The translations under genes were made by a program, and so were the position numbers. Of a DNA stretch of 64,000 bases, positions 11,902 to 24,589 are shown piece by piece. This stretch comes from Polytrichum commune (lineage: Eukaryota > Streptophyta > Polytrichopsida > Polytrichales > Polytrichaceae). Location: contig OX485807.1 in the NCBI GenBank assembly GCA_950295325.1, positions 36,610,440 to 36,674,439 on the forward strand, given 5' to 3'. Numbering within the stretch: the stretch's first letter is position 1; the number at the start of each line of letters is the position of its first letter. A model generated the notes under the pieces. That model saw nothing but the letters and a program-made list of their open reading frames with translations. It was not told the origin of the DNA and did not search any database.

Positions 11902-13301
11902 GCTGACAGCCGGATTGTGAAGCCTTCGATGTACCCACGCAACTGTTAATTGTATACCAAAATTCATTTTACTTCTGTGCACTGAATTTTCTGTCAGTTG
12001 AGCTTAGTTGGAACATTAATTACAGGAGCTCCGGACCTTTTCAGTCCAGGCATCTGTTACTTTCATCATGTCGAATATAGTATCATTCCAATAAGCTAAA
12101 CACATCCTAGTTAGAAAAAGCGTGAGGTTTCTGAAAGAGTACTGTAGTTTGGAGTCAGGGGCATGATTTGCAGGCTGACCAATATTGAAATTTGAGATCC
12201 TTAGTTCCACTTGCCAAGCAAGTTGTTGTTTCATTGTTTTGAGTGTGGAGAACACCAGTCCCTGTGAAAGGATGCTTTTAGCTCATCATTTGTACAACTT
12301 TCTGGAGGTGGTGTGGTGCAAAGTTTTTGGTCACCTCTACGAAAGCATCAGGGTGGCCTTGTCATCTTGGTTCCTGAAAGAGGTTATAGAGGATGAATTT
12401 AGACCATATGTAGATGGTTGGAACAAGCACGTGGCAGTCATGTTGTTTATCGTCACTAAATTATTTATGGCAATTACACCATAATTTCAGTAAGTATTTG
12501 GTTTGATTAGCTTAAAATCTGAGCTACATCACACCGTTGGAGTTGGGAAAAATCATGGGCTCCAAAACTTTATCACTTTCCCAGTACACCTAGTAGATTT
12601 AAGAGTCATTGAGGGAGATGAGCTCAAAAACCATTCAGTGGTTATAAATAGGTTTATTTCGTGTAAGCTGTTTGGTGCGTTTTTTTGTTCTCTAATCTCT
12701 ACCAATTAGATTTATACAACAAAACTCGTTGCATAAGCAAATCTACAATGAAGTATCAACAAAACTTGAGTTGCATGTTTGTTGATTCCTTAGTTGAATA
12801 TGTAGATCCTCCCAATTGTGTTCAATGTTAAGAGATTTTGAGGACTTAGGCCAATGTCTTTTAAACATGCATTTGTATGGTGTTGGTTCTTTGATCCTCA
12901 CTTAAGCACACACCAATCAAAACATATTAATTATGGTATGTATTCTTTGGCCTATTAAGAAAACTAAGAGATTAAAACTTGCATACCTAGGGCGGACTCT
13001 TTGAACACTTGAAACCCTAACATGCATAAAATAGCTCATGATGTTTTGAAGAAATTAGGCTAATGCACTTGAGTTCATCAAATTTCAATATTGTGTGAAA
13101 GACAAGATTCCTTTCCAACCCAAAGTGGTTACATAATTAATACCCCCCCCCCCAAAAGTGGAAAGTTTTGATATTGACAATTTGTCCCTTTCAACCAATA
13201 AGCTGCATTATTTTTGTCATAATTGGTGTTTGGATTTGAAGTGCATAGCTGCCCACTTTGAGCGAAATATAGGTGTCAAAATGAGGGTCATTGATGACAT
13301 T
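11902..13301. other. E2 3' flank and intergenic DNA
   Basis: The first few hundred bases should contain the E2 3' UTR. Beyond that I see no gene. A poly-C tract lies near 13142-13153. Small open frames at 12185-12484 and 12503-12709 show no recognisable similarity. Confidence 0.5.
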
Positions 13302-13539
13302 TTAGGTGCTTCTACTTTACCACATTTTGATCTCCCATGCCTTGATTACTTAATTGTGAGGTTGATTGATAACACCTGTTGACAATTTGTATCTACAAAT
13401 TTAATACATGGAGTTTAAATTTAGGTGCTTCTACCTTACCACATTTTGATCTCCCATGCCTTGATTGCTTAATTGTCAGGTTGTATCATAACACCCAATG
13501 ACAATTTGTACCTACAAATTTGCAACATGGAGTTTAAAC
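13302..13539. repeat. 119-bp tandem duplication
   Basis: Two copies begin with TTAGGTGCTTCTACYTTACC at 13302 and 13421 and end with ACATGGAGTTTAAA. They differ at only a few positions, so the duplication is fairly recent. No coding function is visible. Confidence 0.88.
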
Positions 13540-13604
13540 ATTTTAGTTGTTAAAAAAAAACCTTAAAGCATCCAAGGAAATCACACCTCTAAGCATGTTA
13601 TTGT

Positions 13605-13755
13605 GGCCCATTGTAATTATGTCATACCACGATGATTTTGGTCAATGCAATTTTTATTGACCCACAACATTTATGAGCCAAGAATAAGGTACGATTCAAA
13701 CAAGGAATATGTATTGGATTTCTTACATGAACATGAAGTACCATGGGTTGATTCA
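13605..13755. repeat. Dispersed repeat, copy 2 of 2
   Basis: It matches 5378-5522 in the same orientation. The shared blocks are TTTTGGTCAATGCA, TATTGACCCACAACATTT, an AAGGAATAT or AGGAATATTG block and CATGGGTTGAT or TGTGGGTTGAT. The termini and element class are unresolved. Confidence 0.6.
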
Positions 13756-13902
13756 TCTGATTCAACATGTAACCAATTTACCCATTTCAAATGGGCATCC
13801 ATCACTAAGCTCATCAATAAGAACCATATTGATTAGTTGATAGAGGGGTTAAACTTAGACTCTTGCAAACCATTAATTCATACTAGAGTTATCCATATAG
13901 TT

Positions 13903-14347
13903 TCTCAAAGACTCGTGTTTTGATAGGGAGTTGTGCCCCACTTTTGACATTTTATATTATTTAAGGAGTGTTCAAGTGGTGTTAGAACCCCAATTTTGGT
14001 AAAGTGAATAGGAAGAGAGAAGAAACGCTGACTCCTAGTGGAATCAGCATGATTGAAATGCCCGTTCGACCCACCCTTGATATTATGCCCACTGGACATA
14101 ATATCAGTGGTGCAGGACTACTAACCCCTCTCGGGGTGGGCACTATCTGTGAATAGGAATATTTAGGTGCCTTGAACAAAAGTATGCCATGAAAATTCAT
14201 TTTAATCTAACCCTCTTTTTGAGAAAGTCAAACACCTCACCTTCATTTAACCAAAACTCGAGGTCCTTACACCACTTGAATGCTCCTCAAACATTATGGA
14301 ATGTCAAAAGTGGGCAAAACTCCATACCAAAACATGAGTTTGTGAGA
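13903..14347. mobile_element. Foldback-type MITE with ~90-bp inverted arms
   Basis: The left arm (about 13903-13995) starts TCTCAAAGACTCGTGTTTTG. The right arm (about 14250-14347), read in reverse complement, starts TCTCACAAACTCATGTTTTG. The arms share CCCACTTTTGACATT and TTCAAGTGGTGT in order. The ~250-bp centre is unrelated and non-coding. No clear target-site duplication was found, so the superfamily is open. Confidence 0.7.
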
Positions 14348-15228
14348 TGCTTTTGAAATTAACTTATTCGCTTCGGTGAAATACCCAATATTACGTTTGG
14401 AAAATCCAAATAATAAGTGCTACTAAATACCATAGCAAACAAATACAATAAATTTCTTGTTAGTGTGGCCCAATTTTTTTATTTTACTTTATTTTTATTT
14501 TTAATTTTGTTTACTTTATGCTATCTTTAATGGAAGATGACTATTTTATATTGCATAAGGTGTTGGTCGGAAGTCTCCAAGCCAAGTGAAGAAAACCCGA
14601 GGTCTTTTGACCCACGTCTATTTCCACCCAAACTAAAAAATTAGAATGGTCAACATTAATCATTTCCACATTTATTTCTGCACCGAACATACAATTAGAG
14701 TGGCCCAAGTTAATCATTTCCACACTAATTTCCCACCCACACTAGTGGAACTATTTTGTGTAGTTGGAGCAATCAAGCCAATCACCGCTGCCCTAAGCTA
14801 AAACCCTCCCAAACTCTCCGCAGCAATAGCGAAACCGCAACAACACAACAACCCCTTCGCCGACTCACCCGCTCCATTGGCAACCCGGCCCGGCCTCTCT
14901 CCCCTTCTCTCTCCCGTCCCCTTTCCTTCCCCTTCCCTTCTCTTCCCTTTCTCCTCCTGCTATCGAACTCGCACAATCACTCTTCCTAAAACCTCCACAT
15001 GGTTTCGAAGACGCGGAGGCGTTATTTATTTTCGTTACTTTCTGCGGAGTTCCAGCATTGGCGGGAGCAAGATGAGATGATATGAGATGACTTAACATGG
15101 CAGGGGAACAGGGAGTTCAGGAAGAAAGCTTGAAGGAAGGTTGAGAGAGGGAAGAGATCAAAAGAGAGAGAGAGAGATTGAAAGCGAGAGAGAGAGAGAG
15201 AGAGCGAGGGAGGCAGTTTGAGGGAGAG
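14348..15228 (+). promoter_or_regulatory. Upstream region, promoter and (GA)n leader of the HDAC gene
   Basis: Repeated AGTGGCCCAAGTTAATCATTT and GGTCAACATTAATCATTTCC blocks lie at 14640-14740. A CCAAT motif is at 14774-14784. A pyrimidine-rich tract (14880-14960) is followed by a leader with (GA)n at 15164-15206, ending at the ATG. The in-frame TTG at 15178 lies inside the GA tract and is not a credible start. Confidence 0.5.
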
Positions 15229-18200
15229 ATGGATGTGGGGGGGAATTCGTTGGTATCGGGAGCGGATGCGAAGAAGCGCAGGGTAGCGTATTTCTACGAC
15301 AGTGATGTCGGGAACTACTACTACGGGCAAGGGCACCCGATGAAGCCACACCGCATCCGCATGGCGCACTCACTTTTGGTGCACTACGGGTTACACCAAC
15401 GCATGGAGGTTCTACGCCCTTACCCTGCACGCGATCGAGACCTATGTCGTTTCCACGCGGACGACTACGTGACGTTCTTGAAGGAAGTGACACCGGAGAC
15501 TCAGCATGACCAGATGCGTCAGCTCAAGCGCTTCAACGTCGGGGAGGATTGCCCTGTTTTTGATGGCTTGTATAATTTCTGCCAGACCTATGCGGGGGGG
15601 TCTGTTGGCGGTGCGGTGAAGCTTAACCATGGCCATAGTGACATTGCTATCAATTGGGCTGGGGGTTTGCACCATGCTAAGAAGTGTGAAGCTTCAGGGT
15701 TTTGCTATGTCAATGACATCGTGCTGGCTATTCTGGAGTTGCTTAAGTACCATCAGGTATGTGTGTTGGGGGAGCATGCCATGACCACTTTCCAAATTAG
15801 GGGATGGGAAAATATTGAGATGAGAAATCTGCTGAGAGGTTTTTATTTCTAGGTTTGTAGGGTTTTGCTATGTCAATCACATCGTGCTGGTGGTCATTCT
15901 GGACTTGCTTAAGTACCATCGGTATGTGTATGGGGAGAGCTTACTATCACTTTTTCCCAAATTAGGGGATGGGAAAAAGATTGTGCTCAAAAATGTGGTG
16001 AGAGGCTTTTCTTCCTAGGTTGATTGTTTCTCAGGGTTTTGCTATGTTGATGACATCTTTCTGGTCACTCTGGAGCTTCTCAAGTACCGTTAGGTGTCCA
16101 GGGCCTCTGCTCTCCCCTGTTTCCAAATGAGGGGACGGGAAAAAAATGTCCTGACGAAGAATGTGGTGAGAGGTTGTTCCTAGGTTAGGATGGGTTTAAG
16201 CCGCTTGTTTTGTGCCCATCTCTCTCTCTCGCTCTCTCTCTCACACACACTCTCTCTCACACATACACTCATATTCTGGCCCTTGGAGCCTTCTTAAACC
16301 CTTGTTGGGGGGTGGGGACCAGAATTAGCATGTGCTATATATTCTGTGTCTTTATGTGGGAATCCTTCTATGGGTTATTAGCATCTTGCTTGGACCACCT
16401 CACTTGTTAGTACTTTATCTCTCTCCTAGTAAGGCAGTTCATCGACAGTCAGGCGTTTTAGAAGTTTGGGGGACCTGAGCAGAAACACCGCCTGACTTTT
16501 GGCCTTTTAGACGCTGTGCTGTATTATTTCAGTCGGTTGAATTTTGCGTGGTTGCAACCTGCTTCTTAAAAGTCATCGTCTACCAACTGATAAGCTCCAC
16601 TTTGTGAGCATTGTTTTTTTCTACAATTTGTAAATTTCGAGGTCAGATTCCTGAGTGCAGATAACATGCAAGTAGTGAGTGAACCTTATTATGTTTTTTG
16701 GTGGGCTATTGACAATGTCGCAAGGGAAGGGAGCCGATGGCATTGGCAGTACCGTGCATGTTGTTAGTGTTGGTCCTTTAACGGATGGGAGCCCCGAAAC
16801 ATGTAGTTGGGATGAGCTTGACGAGTTTTTTTCTTGTAGTCTTGTTTTCTTCGTCCCTTTATCAGTTACGTAATACTAACAGAAATACACTTAAATAACA
16901 GTAAACTAACAGAATCCTAATATCCTTCTACTCCTCTTTTCCACCTTTTTGGTCTAAAATACGTGGAAGATTTTAAAACCTCGGGTAAGTCCTAGCCCTG
17001 TTTATTGTTATGCCGAGTCCAGGATATCTGTCTCACCTTACATACGGTTGACTTGCAACATCTTGGCTTGAAACTCTCTATCTTCCATTGAAAGTAATGT
17101 GTGTTTGCAGATGTAGTATAGACAAAATTTGGAAGACTTTGTACTCTGTAGTAGCTTGTGTGACAAGTGATTCCATAAATGTTCCATCAGACTGGGAGGC
17201 TTAGCAGATGATGTACTCTATACTTGATATGGAAGGGTTGAGTGCATCAATGCCCACATTGTTGAAAGAAAAATATAACACCAACACTGTGCATGCAGAG
17301 AGTTCTTTACATCGACATTGACATACACCATGGTGATGGTGTGGAGGAAGCATTCTATACCACTGACCGGGTCATGACCGTATCTTTCCATAAATTTGGG
17401 GACTACTTTCCAGGTACTGGGGATGTGCGGGATATTGGCTATGGGAAGGGCAAATACTACTCTCTCAATGTTCCATTGGATGATGGCATTGATGATGAGA
17501 GTTATCAGTCACTTTTCAAGCCTATTATGTCAAAGGTGATGGAGGTGTTCCAACCTGGAGCAGTGGTTCTTCAGTGCGGGGCCGACTCTTTATCCGGGGA
17601 TCGACTTGGTTGTTTCAACTTATCCGTAAAAGGCCATGCAGAGTGTGTCAAATATATGCGATCTTTCAATGTGCCATTGCTTCTTGTGGGTGGTGGTGGT
17701 TACACGATTCGAAATGTAGCGCGGTGTTGGTGCTATGAGGTAATGCATTCATTCTTTTAGTTTTAAACTTGGTAAAGGTGTGGAGCATATATGCAAATTT
17801 TAATGACTGCTCTGTCTCAAGATATTATAAAGACAAAGCGGGAAGTGCTCAGTTTGCTTGTCTGGTCTAAACCAACAATGTTGCTTGGTAGTTGCATGAT
17901 AGCGTGCAACATATCTTCCTTAAACCCTATACCCTGGTTGATGGGAGGTGATCTTTCTGTCTGGCACCTGCACTACATTGGGAATGAGCTAAGCTAATGC
18001 AGAGTGTTACTCAGGCAGTAGAGGTTTTATGAGCTAAGAACCTGTGTTGGTTTGGTGACTTTGATGATGATTATTTTTTGGAATATTATTAGGCTGAGAA
18101 ATTCCTTGATGCTTTTTCATCAAGCCAAAACTTGTTTATACTATAGTGCAAAACCTGCTTTTCGTTGGGAATGAGCTATACTAATGTGGAGTGTTCTTCA

Positions 18201-21200
18201 GGCAGTAGAGTTTCTATGACCTAAAAACCTGTGTTGATTTTGTGATTTCCATGGAAGAGTATTATTTGGGCTAAGAATTTCTTGATACTGTCTTATTAAA
18301 TGAAGACTTGTTCATATTATAGTGCACCTTCATGAGGATAGTTATGCATAGAAAACTGTGACATTGTGATAAGTGGTGCTATTTGTGACTGATCTTGTGG
18401 TATGTTGCATTACAGACTGCAGTGGCAGTGGGAGAAGAGCTAGATGACAAATTGCCTCATCATGAATACTATGAGTATTTTGGTCCAGATTACACCCTTC
18501 ATGTCGCTCCCAGTAACATGGCCAATCAAAATTCACGAAAGGAACTTGACAATTTGAGGTATATCCCCGTCTCTGGCTCTTGATTTGTTTGATCTATAAT
18601 TACACAATAGTGTTGTCAACATCTTGAGGGTGAGTGGTATCATTGTGCTGTTCTTTAAAGGGGGTTTTGACCATTTCGTCTTGTTCATTTCTGCAGGGCA
18701 AGGTTATTGGAAAACCTTTCAAAGTTGCAGCATGTTCCAAGTGTACCATTCTCTGAGCGACCACCAGATACAGAACTTCACGAAAATGTAAGTGCTGATA
18801 AGGGTTTGATTTCAAATGTTTTTGTCAAGGAGCCATATAGTCTGGTACTAGAGGGTGTTGTACAGAAGCCTTATGTGACTTTTGTGTGTGCAGGAAGATG
18901 AGGATTTGGAACTTCGTGACAAGGGGCGAGCATGGGATGGTGAACATTCTGACTCAGACTCTGAGGAGCATGAACAACGGCGCCGCAACCAGGGTATCCC
19001 TGTCAGTGAGCCCGCTTTTCCAAGGTCTTATTTATCATCCCTGCGCTAATGTATGGAACTAGAATGTCCTGGTGGCTGCTGATGAGGTCAATTACGTCTA
19101 TATGACATATTAAGGTAGATGCGCCTATGACGAACACCTATAGTCCCTTATCTAACCTGTGAAAATGTTCAGAACTCAATATTGGAGTAGCAATCACGTG
19201 AGAACCAGGTCGATAACAATTATTTAACATACTATAAGGTGGAAGCACCATTGACAGACACTTATAATTCCTTAACCTTGAAAATGGATCAGAATTTAAC
19301 TTTCGATAAGCAACTACCTTGTGAACAGGTACATTGCAACTATATTTCATTCTAAAGTAGAAGCACCTATGATGGAGACTTTGAGCACTATAGTTTCTTA
19401 TTTAACATGGTAAAATGATCAGATTGCAATTTTGGACTAGCAATCATGTGCAAGCACAACAACTTTGAGATCACATGAATTGGAGCATATCTATTCATGT
19501 AGAAATGTTCAAAGTCATGAAATCCCATTTGACCCCTACTAGGGCGGTGCAAGTTGGGATGGGGTTTGTGGTTGGGACACAGGTAGGTGGTATGATGCAA
19601 TTGCAACCACATAGAAATAGTAATGTGGGCCCAAGTTTTGCACAAAGTGATTATCTTCATCACACTCGCTTGTACTCAATGTTGACACTCAGCATCTTCC
19701 AATCTTGTAGATGTAATAATGTTGAGTTCACATATGCATGCAACTACTCAAAATCTTCAATGCTGTATGGAGTATTGATATATATTGCTAATGCTGGTTG
19801 TGCAAGTACAAATATTGGGTGAGCACGGGTTGTGCCTACAACATAATAAGTCAGTTGAATTTGTTAATTCACCCACCCACTATGCACTATCCACCCACAT
19901 ATTACCAGCCCACCATAAACTGGGGTTACATCCACTTAAAATAAGCAGTAAGCAATCCCATAATGGAAAATACTAAACTCCATACAGCTTGCTTAGATTT
20001 AGATTGCAGGCAATTGTGGTGGGTAGAAATGGCATCTCTTTCACACATGACAAATTTCATTAGGACAAAATAATTGTATGGGGCTGCCAACCCATGAAGG
20101 GGTGGTAGCTGTCTGTAAAATGACCAAAAATAGGTGTAAATATGGGTCACTTACAAAATGGGGCACTTCCACATAATGGCAGTTGTTTGTTTAAAATTGA
20201 CGAGGCTGTGATTTAGTCATATCTATTGATGTTGGGCAGTGTAAATTCATTTTTACCTTTCCACTGAACATGTATTAAATGAACCACAAACAACAACTTT
20301 GAATCTCTCATTGTTGAGTGGATTTCTGGTGCTAATATGTGGGTCAATGTGCAGGCGAACCCCACAACTGGCTCCAGCAAGGTTGAAACTGGAGGATGAT
20401 GCTGGTGAAGCTGCGTCCTCGGTCAGTGTCTTGTTACTTGTGTTTTGTACTATAGTTCTATACCAGTTTTTGATATCCAGTCTACATTATAAGGGTGGTT
20501 GCTAAGTATCTGTGTGCTTCATATTGGTGGATCCAGGATGAGGAGAATGAAATAGAAGATGAAGCTGTAAAAATGATTGAAGATGCAAAAGATACCGGGG
20601 AGGAGGTATGCATGCTTTCATGTACAATCCTAACGAATGTTTCATGCTAAAGATGGGTTTGCGATCCCATGTTGTTGGTCTTTGTTGCAGAATAGTAACA
20701 GCTCCAATTTCATATCGTTGGGAATAAATATGTTCAATTATTTACAAAAGTATTTTTCTGTTAACTATATGAGTACGATAACCAACATGAGGAGCTCAAC
20801 TATGTGTTATATAGCTTTTTCATTTGCAAGCTGCAAGTTGGGCGACATGTGTTGGGTATTATACATAACTGAAATGTGGAGGAATTGAGTCAACCAAGAG
20901 ATCAAGTTTTCATATCAATCTTTTGGTTTCTAGTACACCAATTGCAAGAGGATATGGCTATGATCATGACCAGTGTTGAACTGGTATCATTTTTATTAAA
21001 TAGCATTCGGGTATCTATAATGAGGTGTCACGTTTTTTGATACCAGTAGGTAATGGGAATTTGATGGAATTTTTGTTTTCGATACCATTCTGGTATATAC
21101 CATGCAAGGACCTTCACACTCAAGGATCTTCATACCTAGGTAAAACTGTACTACCGTAGGTTGATAATTGGCCCGGCACAGCTGTGCTGGATAATTATTT

Positions 21201-23120
21201 AAAGTGCCGAAAGTTCGGTTGGTACTTAAAAATAATAATTTCAAAAATTCTGACACTTTTCATAATTCAGGCTAGTTTACAAACATCCAATCAATAGGGA
21301 TAAGGTGTTCACATGATACATTACATTAACAGTACGTTTTTGTATATACGTCCTCCCTGTGAGGTGTCCACAATCCATGTGGAATACGTAAACTTTAGAG
21401 ACGAAGCCCCAGTAGTACTCTTGTATGTATTTGTCCGTATCTTTTGTATAACAACTTTAAATTGCACATTTTTTTGTTGAGGTGGTATTATGTTTGATTG
21501 TCGGAGTCTTCTTAGTTTAACGCAACTCCAAAAATAGTTTTCTTCTAGGCACAATCAAGCTCCAAAAATCTGTACATAACACATTTTCTCTTCAAAGCTC
21601 CTTACTTCTTGAAAATGCTTGCTGAAATTCGTTCATATCTTTTGCACAAAAATTTCAAAACACAAAGTTATTCTTGGATGTAGTTTCTCTAGTTGGACAC
21701 ATTTCTAAATATCCAAAAATTTATGAAGGACATAGACCAAGCTCTTAGTACATAGTTTTGTAATTTGATGAAAATTTTATGTTCTTTGTGATGACTAGTG
21801 ACGACTTGGAATATAATGCGAACCTGTCCTCTATGTAATTACCTACAGCGGGATTATATACACTACATCACTTTGTGTAGAATGAGATTTTACCATTTTG
21901 TGGCAAAATTTTAGGGTAAATTAAAGTAATTCCAGCAAATTGTGTCTATGATTTTCAGAATAATCCAACATCCATTTTTAGAATCATTTTGTGCAAGACC
22001 AGCTATCAACCTATGGTAGTATCTTTACATTTAGAATTATATTAACCCAAATGATGGCTTAGGTATACAAAGATTCTCTCACCTTGATATTTGATTGGTA
22101 TTGTAATTTTGATACCCACGGGTAGGTTCTTTGATACCATTGGTGTTGATTATTGATACCATGCAATCACCTATATATACCGGTCCAACATTGGTTATGA
22201 CCGTCCTCTTCATCATTGTGACATGTGCTGCATATGATTTCCATTTGTAACTGCTGGTGGATTCTGATTGACTAACATAATATCATTCCTGTTTTGCACA
22301 GCATGCTGAAATGGATGTGGATCAGTTAGCTGAGGCCGAAAATGAGGATGCTACGACAAAAATGGAGACAGTTGATACAACGAGGATGGAGATGAATGAA
22401 ACTCCTGTTTCTGCAGCCCCTACCACAGCAGCCACAATACCTACTACGACTACCGGAGTTTTGGGAAGAGAAAGCAATCTATCCTCCGCTGCCACATCAC
22501 CACTTCTTCAACCCCCTTCTTCATCAAGCATGGCAGCAGCAACTTCCAAACCTGCTCCACCGCAAGTAAGTCGAGCACCAGATCGGTTGTCAGTACCCCC
22601 TGCAACCGGAAACTCAAACCAAACTAGTTCTTCGTACACAGGAACACCTAACAACAGCAGCACTGGATTCTTGCCGAGACCACAAGTGCCCCCGCGGGGA
22701 GTACCAGGAGGATCAAACATGAACTGGCAGCAGCATCCCCCTGGAAATAATAATCATCTGAAGAGTGTTCCACAATTAAATCCTCCTCCTCCCAGCCAAC
22801 AACCCCAAGGCGGGATCCTTCAACTGGGAAGAGGAGGCCCTCCTGCAAATATTGGTGCAGGAGCACCAACCATATTAGGTTTGTCAACTGGTCCTGGGTT
22901 ATTGCCCCGGCCTTCTGGAGGTCCAATTTTACCAACTTCAGGGCGGTCGGGTTCTGCAGGGCCAGTGTATCCTGCAAGACCGGCAGCTGGGCCGTCTGTC
23001 CGGTTTCCCTCAACTGCCAATCCTGTAGCTAACTTGGGAGATGCAGCAGCCACGAGTCAAGGTCATTTGGACTTGTCAAATCGCAAAGTAGCATTACAAG
23101 GGGTGCCTCAGACTCCCTGA
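15229..23120 (+). CDS. HDA19: Class I (RPD3/HDA19-type) histone deacetylase with long disordered tail, 8 exons
   Basis: Exons 15229-15756, 17299-17739, 18416-18558, 18697-18787, 18894-19024, 20355-20421, 20537-20605 and 22302-23120 give 762 residues. The enzyme removes acetyl groups from histone lysines, normally within Sin3- or TOPLESS-type co-repressor complexes in the nucleus. The catalytic domain (about 17-395) is intact: the HH pair at H148/H149, zinc ligands D184, H186 (in DIDIHHGDG) and D272 (in [10 protein letters not shown]), and the transition-state tyrosine Y311 in GGGGYTIRN. An acidic region follows. The last exon alone encodes residues 491-762, a Pro/Gly/Ser/Asn/Gln-rich stretch that is probably unstructured. 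Arabidopsis HDA19 has 501 residues, so this tail adds about 260. Exon 5 ends at 19024 because only that donor keeps the frame open into exon 6. Introns 1, 2 and 5 carry tandem duplications, and intron 7 carries a transposon. Confidence 0.95.
15696..16190 (+). repeat. Three tandem copies of the HDAC exon 1 end plus splice donor, two of them inside intron 1
   Basis: Units start with AGGGTTTTGCTATGT at 15696, 15859 and 16033. Unit 1 contains the real last 61 bases of exon 1 and its donor. Unit 2 is still readable in the exon frame as [17 protein letters not shown] with a 3-base in-frame gain and keeps GTATGTGT. Unit 3 reads [18 protein letters not shown] and then hits a stop next to the decayed donor. 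The intronic half of each unit shares AAATTAGGGGATGGGAAAA and GAGAGG. The exon-like halves appear more similar than the intron-like halves. Confidence 0.92.
17978..18330 (+). repeat. ~187-bp tandem duplication in HDAC intron 2
   Basis: Copies at 17978-18164 and 18165-18330 both start TTGGGAATGAGCTA. They share AGGCAGTAGAG, AACCTGTGTTG and TATAGTGCA in the same order. Non-coding. Confidence 0.85.
19107..19470 (+). repeat. Three ~120-bp tandem copies in HDAC intron 5
   Basis: Units begin near 19107, 19233 and 19350 with TAAGGTAGATGC, TAAGGTGGAAGC and TAAAGTAGAAGC. They continue through CACCTATAG or CACTTATAA, AAAATG.TCAGA and a GTAGCAATCACGTG-like block. Divergence is higher than in intron 1. 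Confidence 0.8.
20964..22200. mobile_element. ~1.2-kb non-autonomous inverted-repeat element in HDAC intron 7
   Basis: The left terminus CCAGTGTTGAACTGGTAT (20970-20987) is matched by the reverse complement of 22177-22194, CCAATGTTGGACCGGTAT. All three differences are transitions. Inner inverted blocks continue the arms: ACTACCGTAGGTTGATA near 21149 against TATCAACCTATGGTAGT near 22006. No transposase frame is present. The exact ends and target duplication are not settled because imperfect similarity extends a few bases outwards. A partial relative lies at 4727-4850. Confidence 0.78.
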
Positions 23121-24589
23121 CAATTTTACTGGAAAAGTGCTTTCACATTATTTTTTTGTAGTTGTCATCTTGGTAATTGTAATCTTCAATTTTAGGGACC
23201 AACATATTTTCATACGTCTTCTGAGTTGTCCGTGCCTCCAATCCGTTCATTTGTACTTTATGAGTTATTATCAGCATGCTCGACGTACCCATGTTACTTC
23301 TGAATGCACTACCTTCAGTTCCCTGCTTTGAAGGTAGGAAGGGCTCTTTGACAATGCTATTTTGAATGTTGCATCTGGTTAATGACTTGTACAACTGAAC
23401 TAAAATGAGACGACAAACTTTTCCATGACTTTTCAGGACTAGGGCTACTTTGCCCACCTGTAAATCTAGAAGTCATCAGTGGCCCCATGGAATATTAGTG
23501 GGACGTTTTGATGCTTACTTCAGGGTTTAGGGTTTCTTCTGAGCCAGTTGTAGGAGCCAGAGAAGTGGTTTTTATTCCCCTTCCTGAGGGTAGGTGCACA
23601 ACTTCCTTAGAAAATTTGACAGTGGCAATGTCCAAAGGGTGTGGACTGGGAGCATTATACCTCTTGAGGCATGTGAAAGCTGCTGATTGATGATTCAAAT
23701 CAGGATGCTTGGTAATTACAATCTCCTCAGGCTGGTTATCTTGCAATGGACACTGCCAAGTTTACCGAAATCCTGAACTTGCAACTTATCAATTAGTATC
23801 AGGAGTTGTTTAGGTTTTCGTCAAATGTGAAAGCTCCATCAAATGTTCCCTCTGATGAATCTACTGCATACAATGGTTATCTTCTGCAAATTGGGTTGCA
23901 TTGTAAATGATTACAGCTTGTCCACTATCATCTTGACTCATGGAGATTTTAATTGTCATTTTACTAGCAGCTGGTTAACTTGGAAGTTGGATGTAGTGGT
24001 AATCGACATGTCAGAAACTTGGGTTCAATAACTGGGCACATTTGTATGAAGTTGCTTGAAGGCATGTAACTTGTATTCTGTTGTCTTGCGAGAGGTGTCT
24101 TTGCAACAAGTTAACATTGTTTGTTTCACTGTGTTAAATTGAGATAATACGAAATGTGTACCTAATAAGTTATGACCGAACACATATCAGCAAAATATTA
24201 GAAATGTATCTATACGGAATGTAATTTTCTGCATATTTTTGAGTCTTCATTCCAATCCAGAATCAGCTTCAAAGAGTCTACGGGACAAGTTTTTAGTATG
24301 GATGGATACCAGGGATCCTCGTGTGTAACAATCCCCCTCGACCTTAGGAATCTGGTGTGTTGGGCAAACATTGGGAAGAATGGGAGGATGTCAAAATTGG
24401 CCATCTAGTATGGACATGCTATTTGCTTGGGTGAGGGTGTTATTTTCCTAAGTAGCGATCGTGTCAGGTTGTTTTTGGTTTTCAAGTCTCAATAATCTGC
24501 TAGTGTAGCTTATTAGTTTCTATTTCCAAGTGGCCATGCGGTCTTGGGGATTCTGTAGTCAGGGTGGACTTTCGTCACCTCTCTCTCGT
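23121..24589 (+). other. HDAC 3' untranslated and downstream region
   Basis: T-rich sequence follows the stop at 23118-23120. No second gene is recognised. Short open frames at 23143-23457 (minus) and 23508-23690 (plus) have no recognisable similarity. Confidence 0.45.

Noticed and set aside
15178-15228. Upstream extension of the HDAC frame through the GA tract
   Set aside because: Begins at TTG and translates the microsatellite as RERERE. The ATG at 15229 matches the expected N-terminus.
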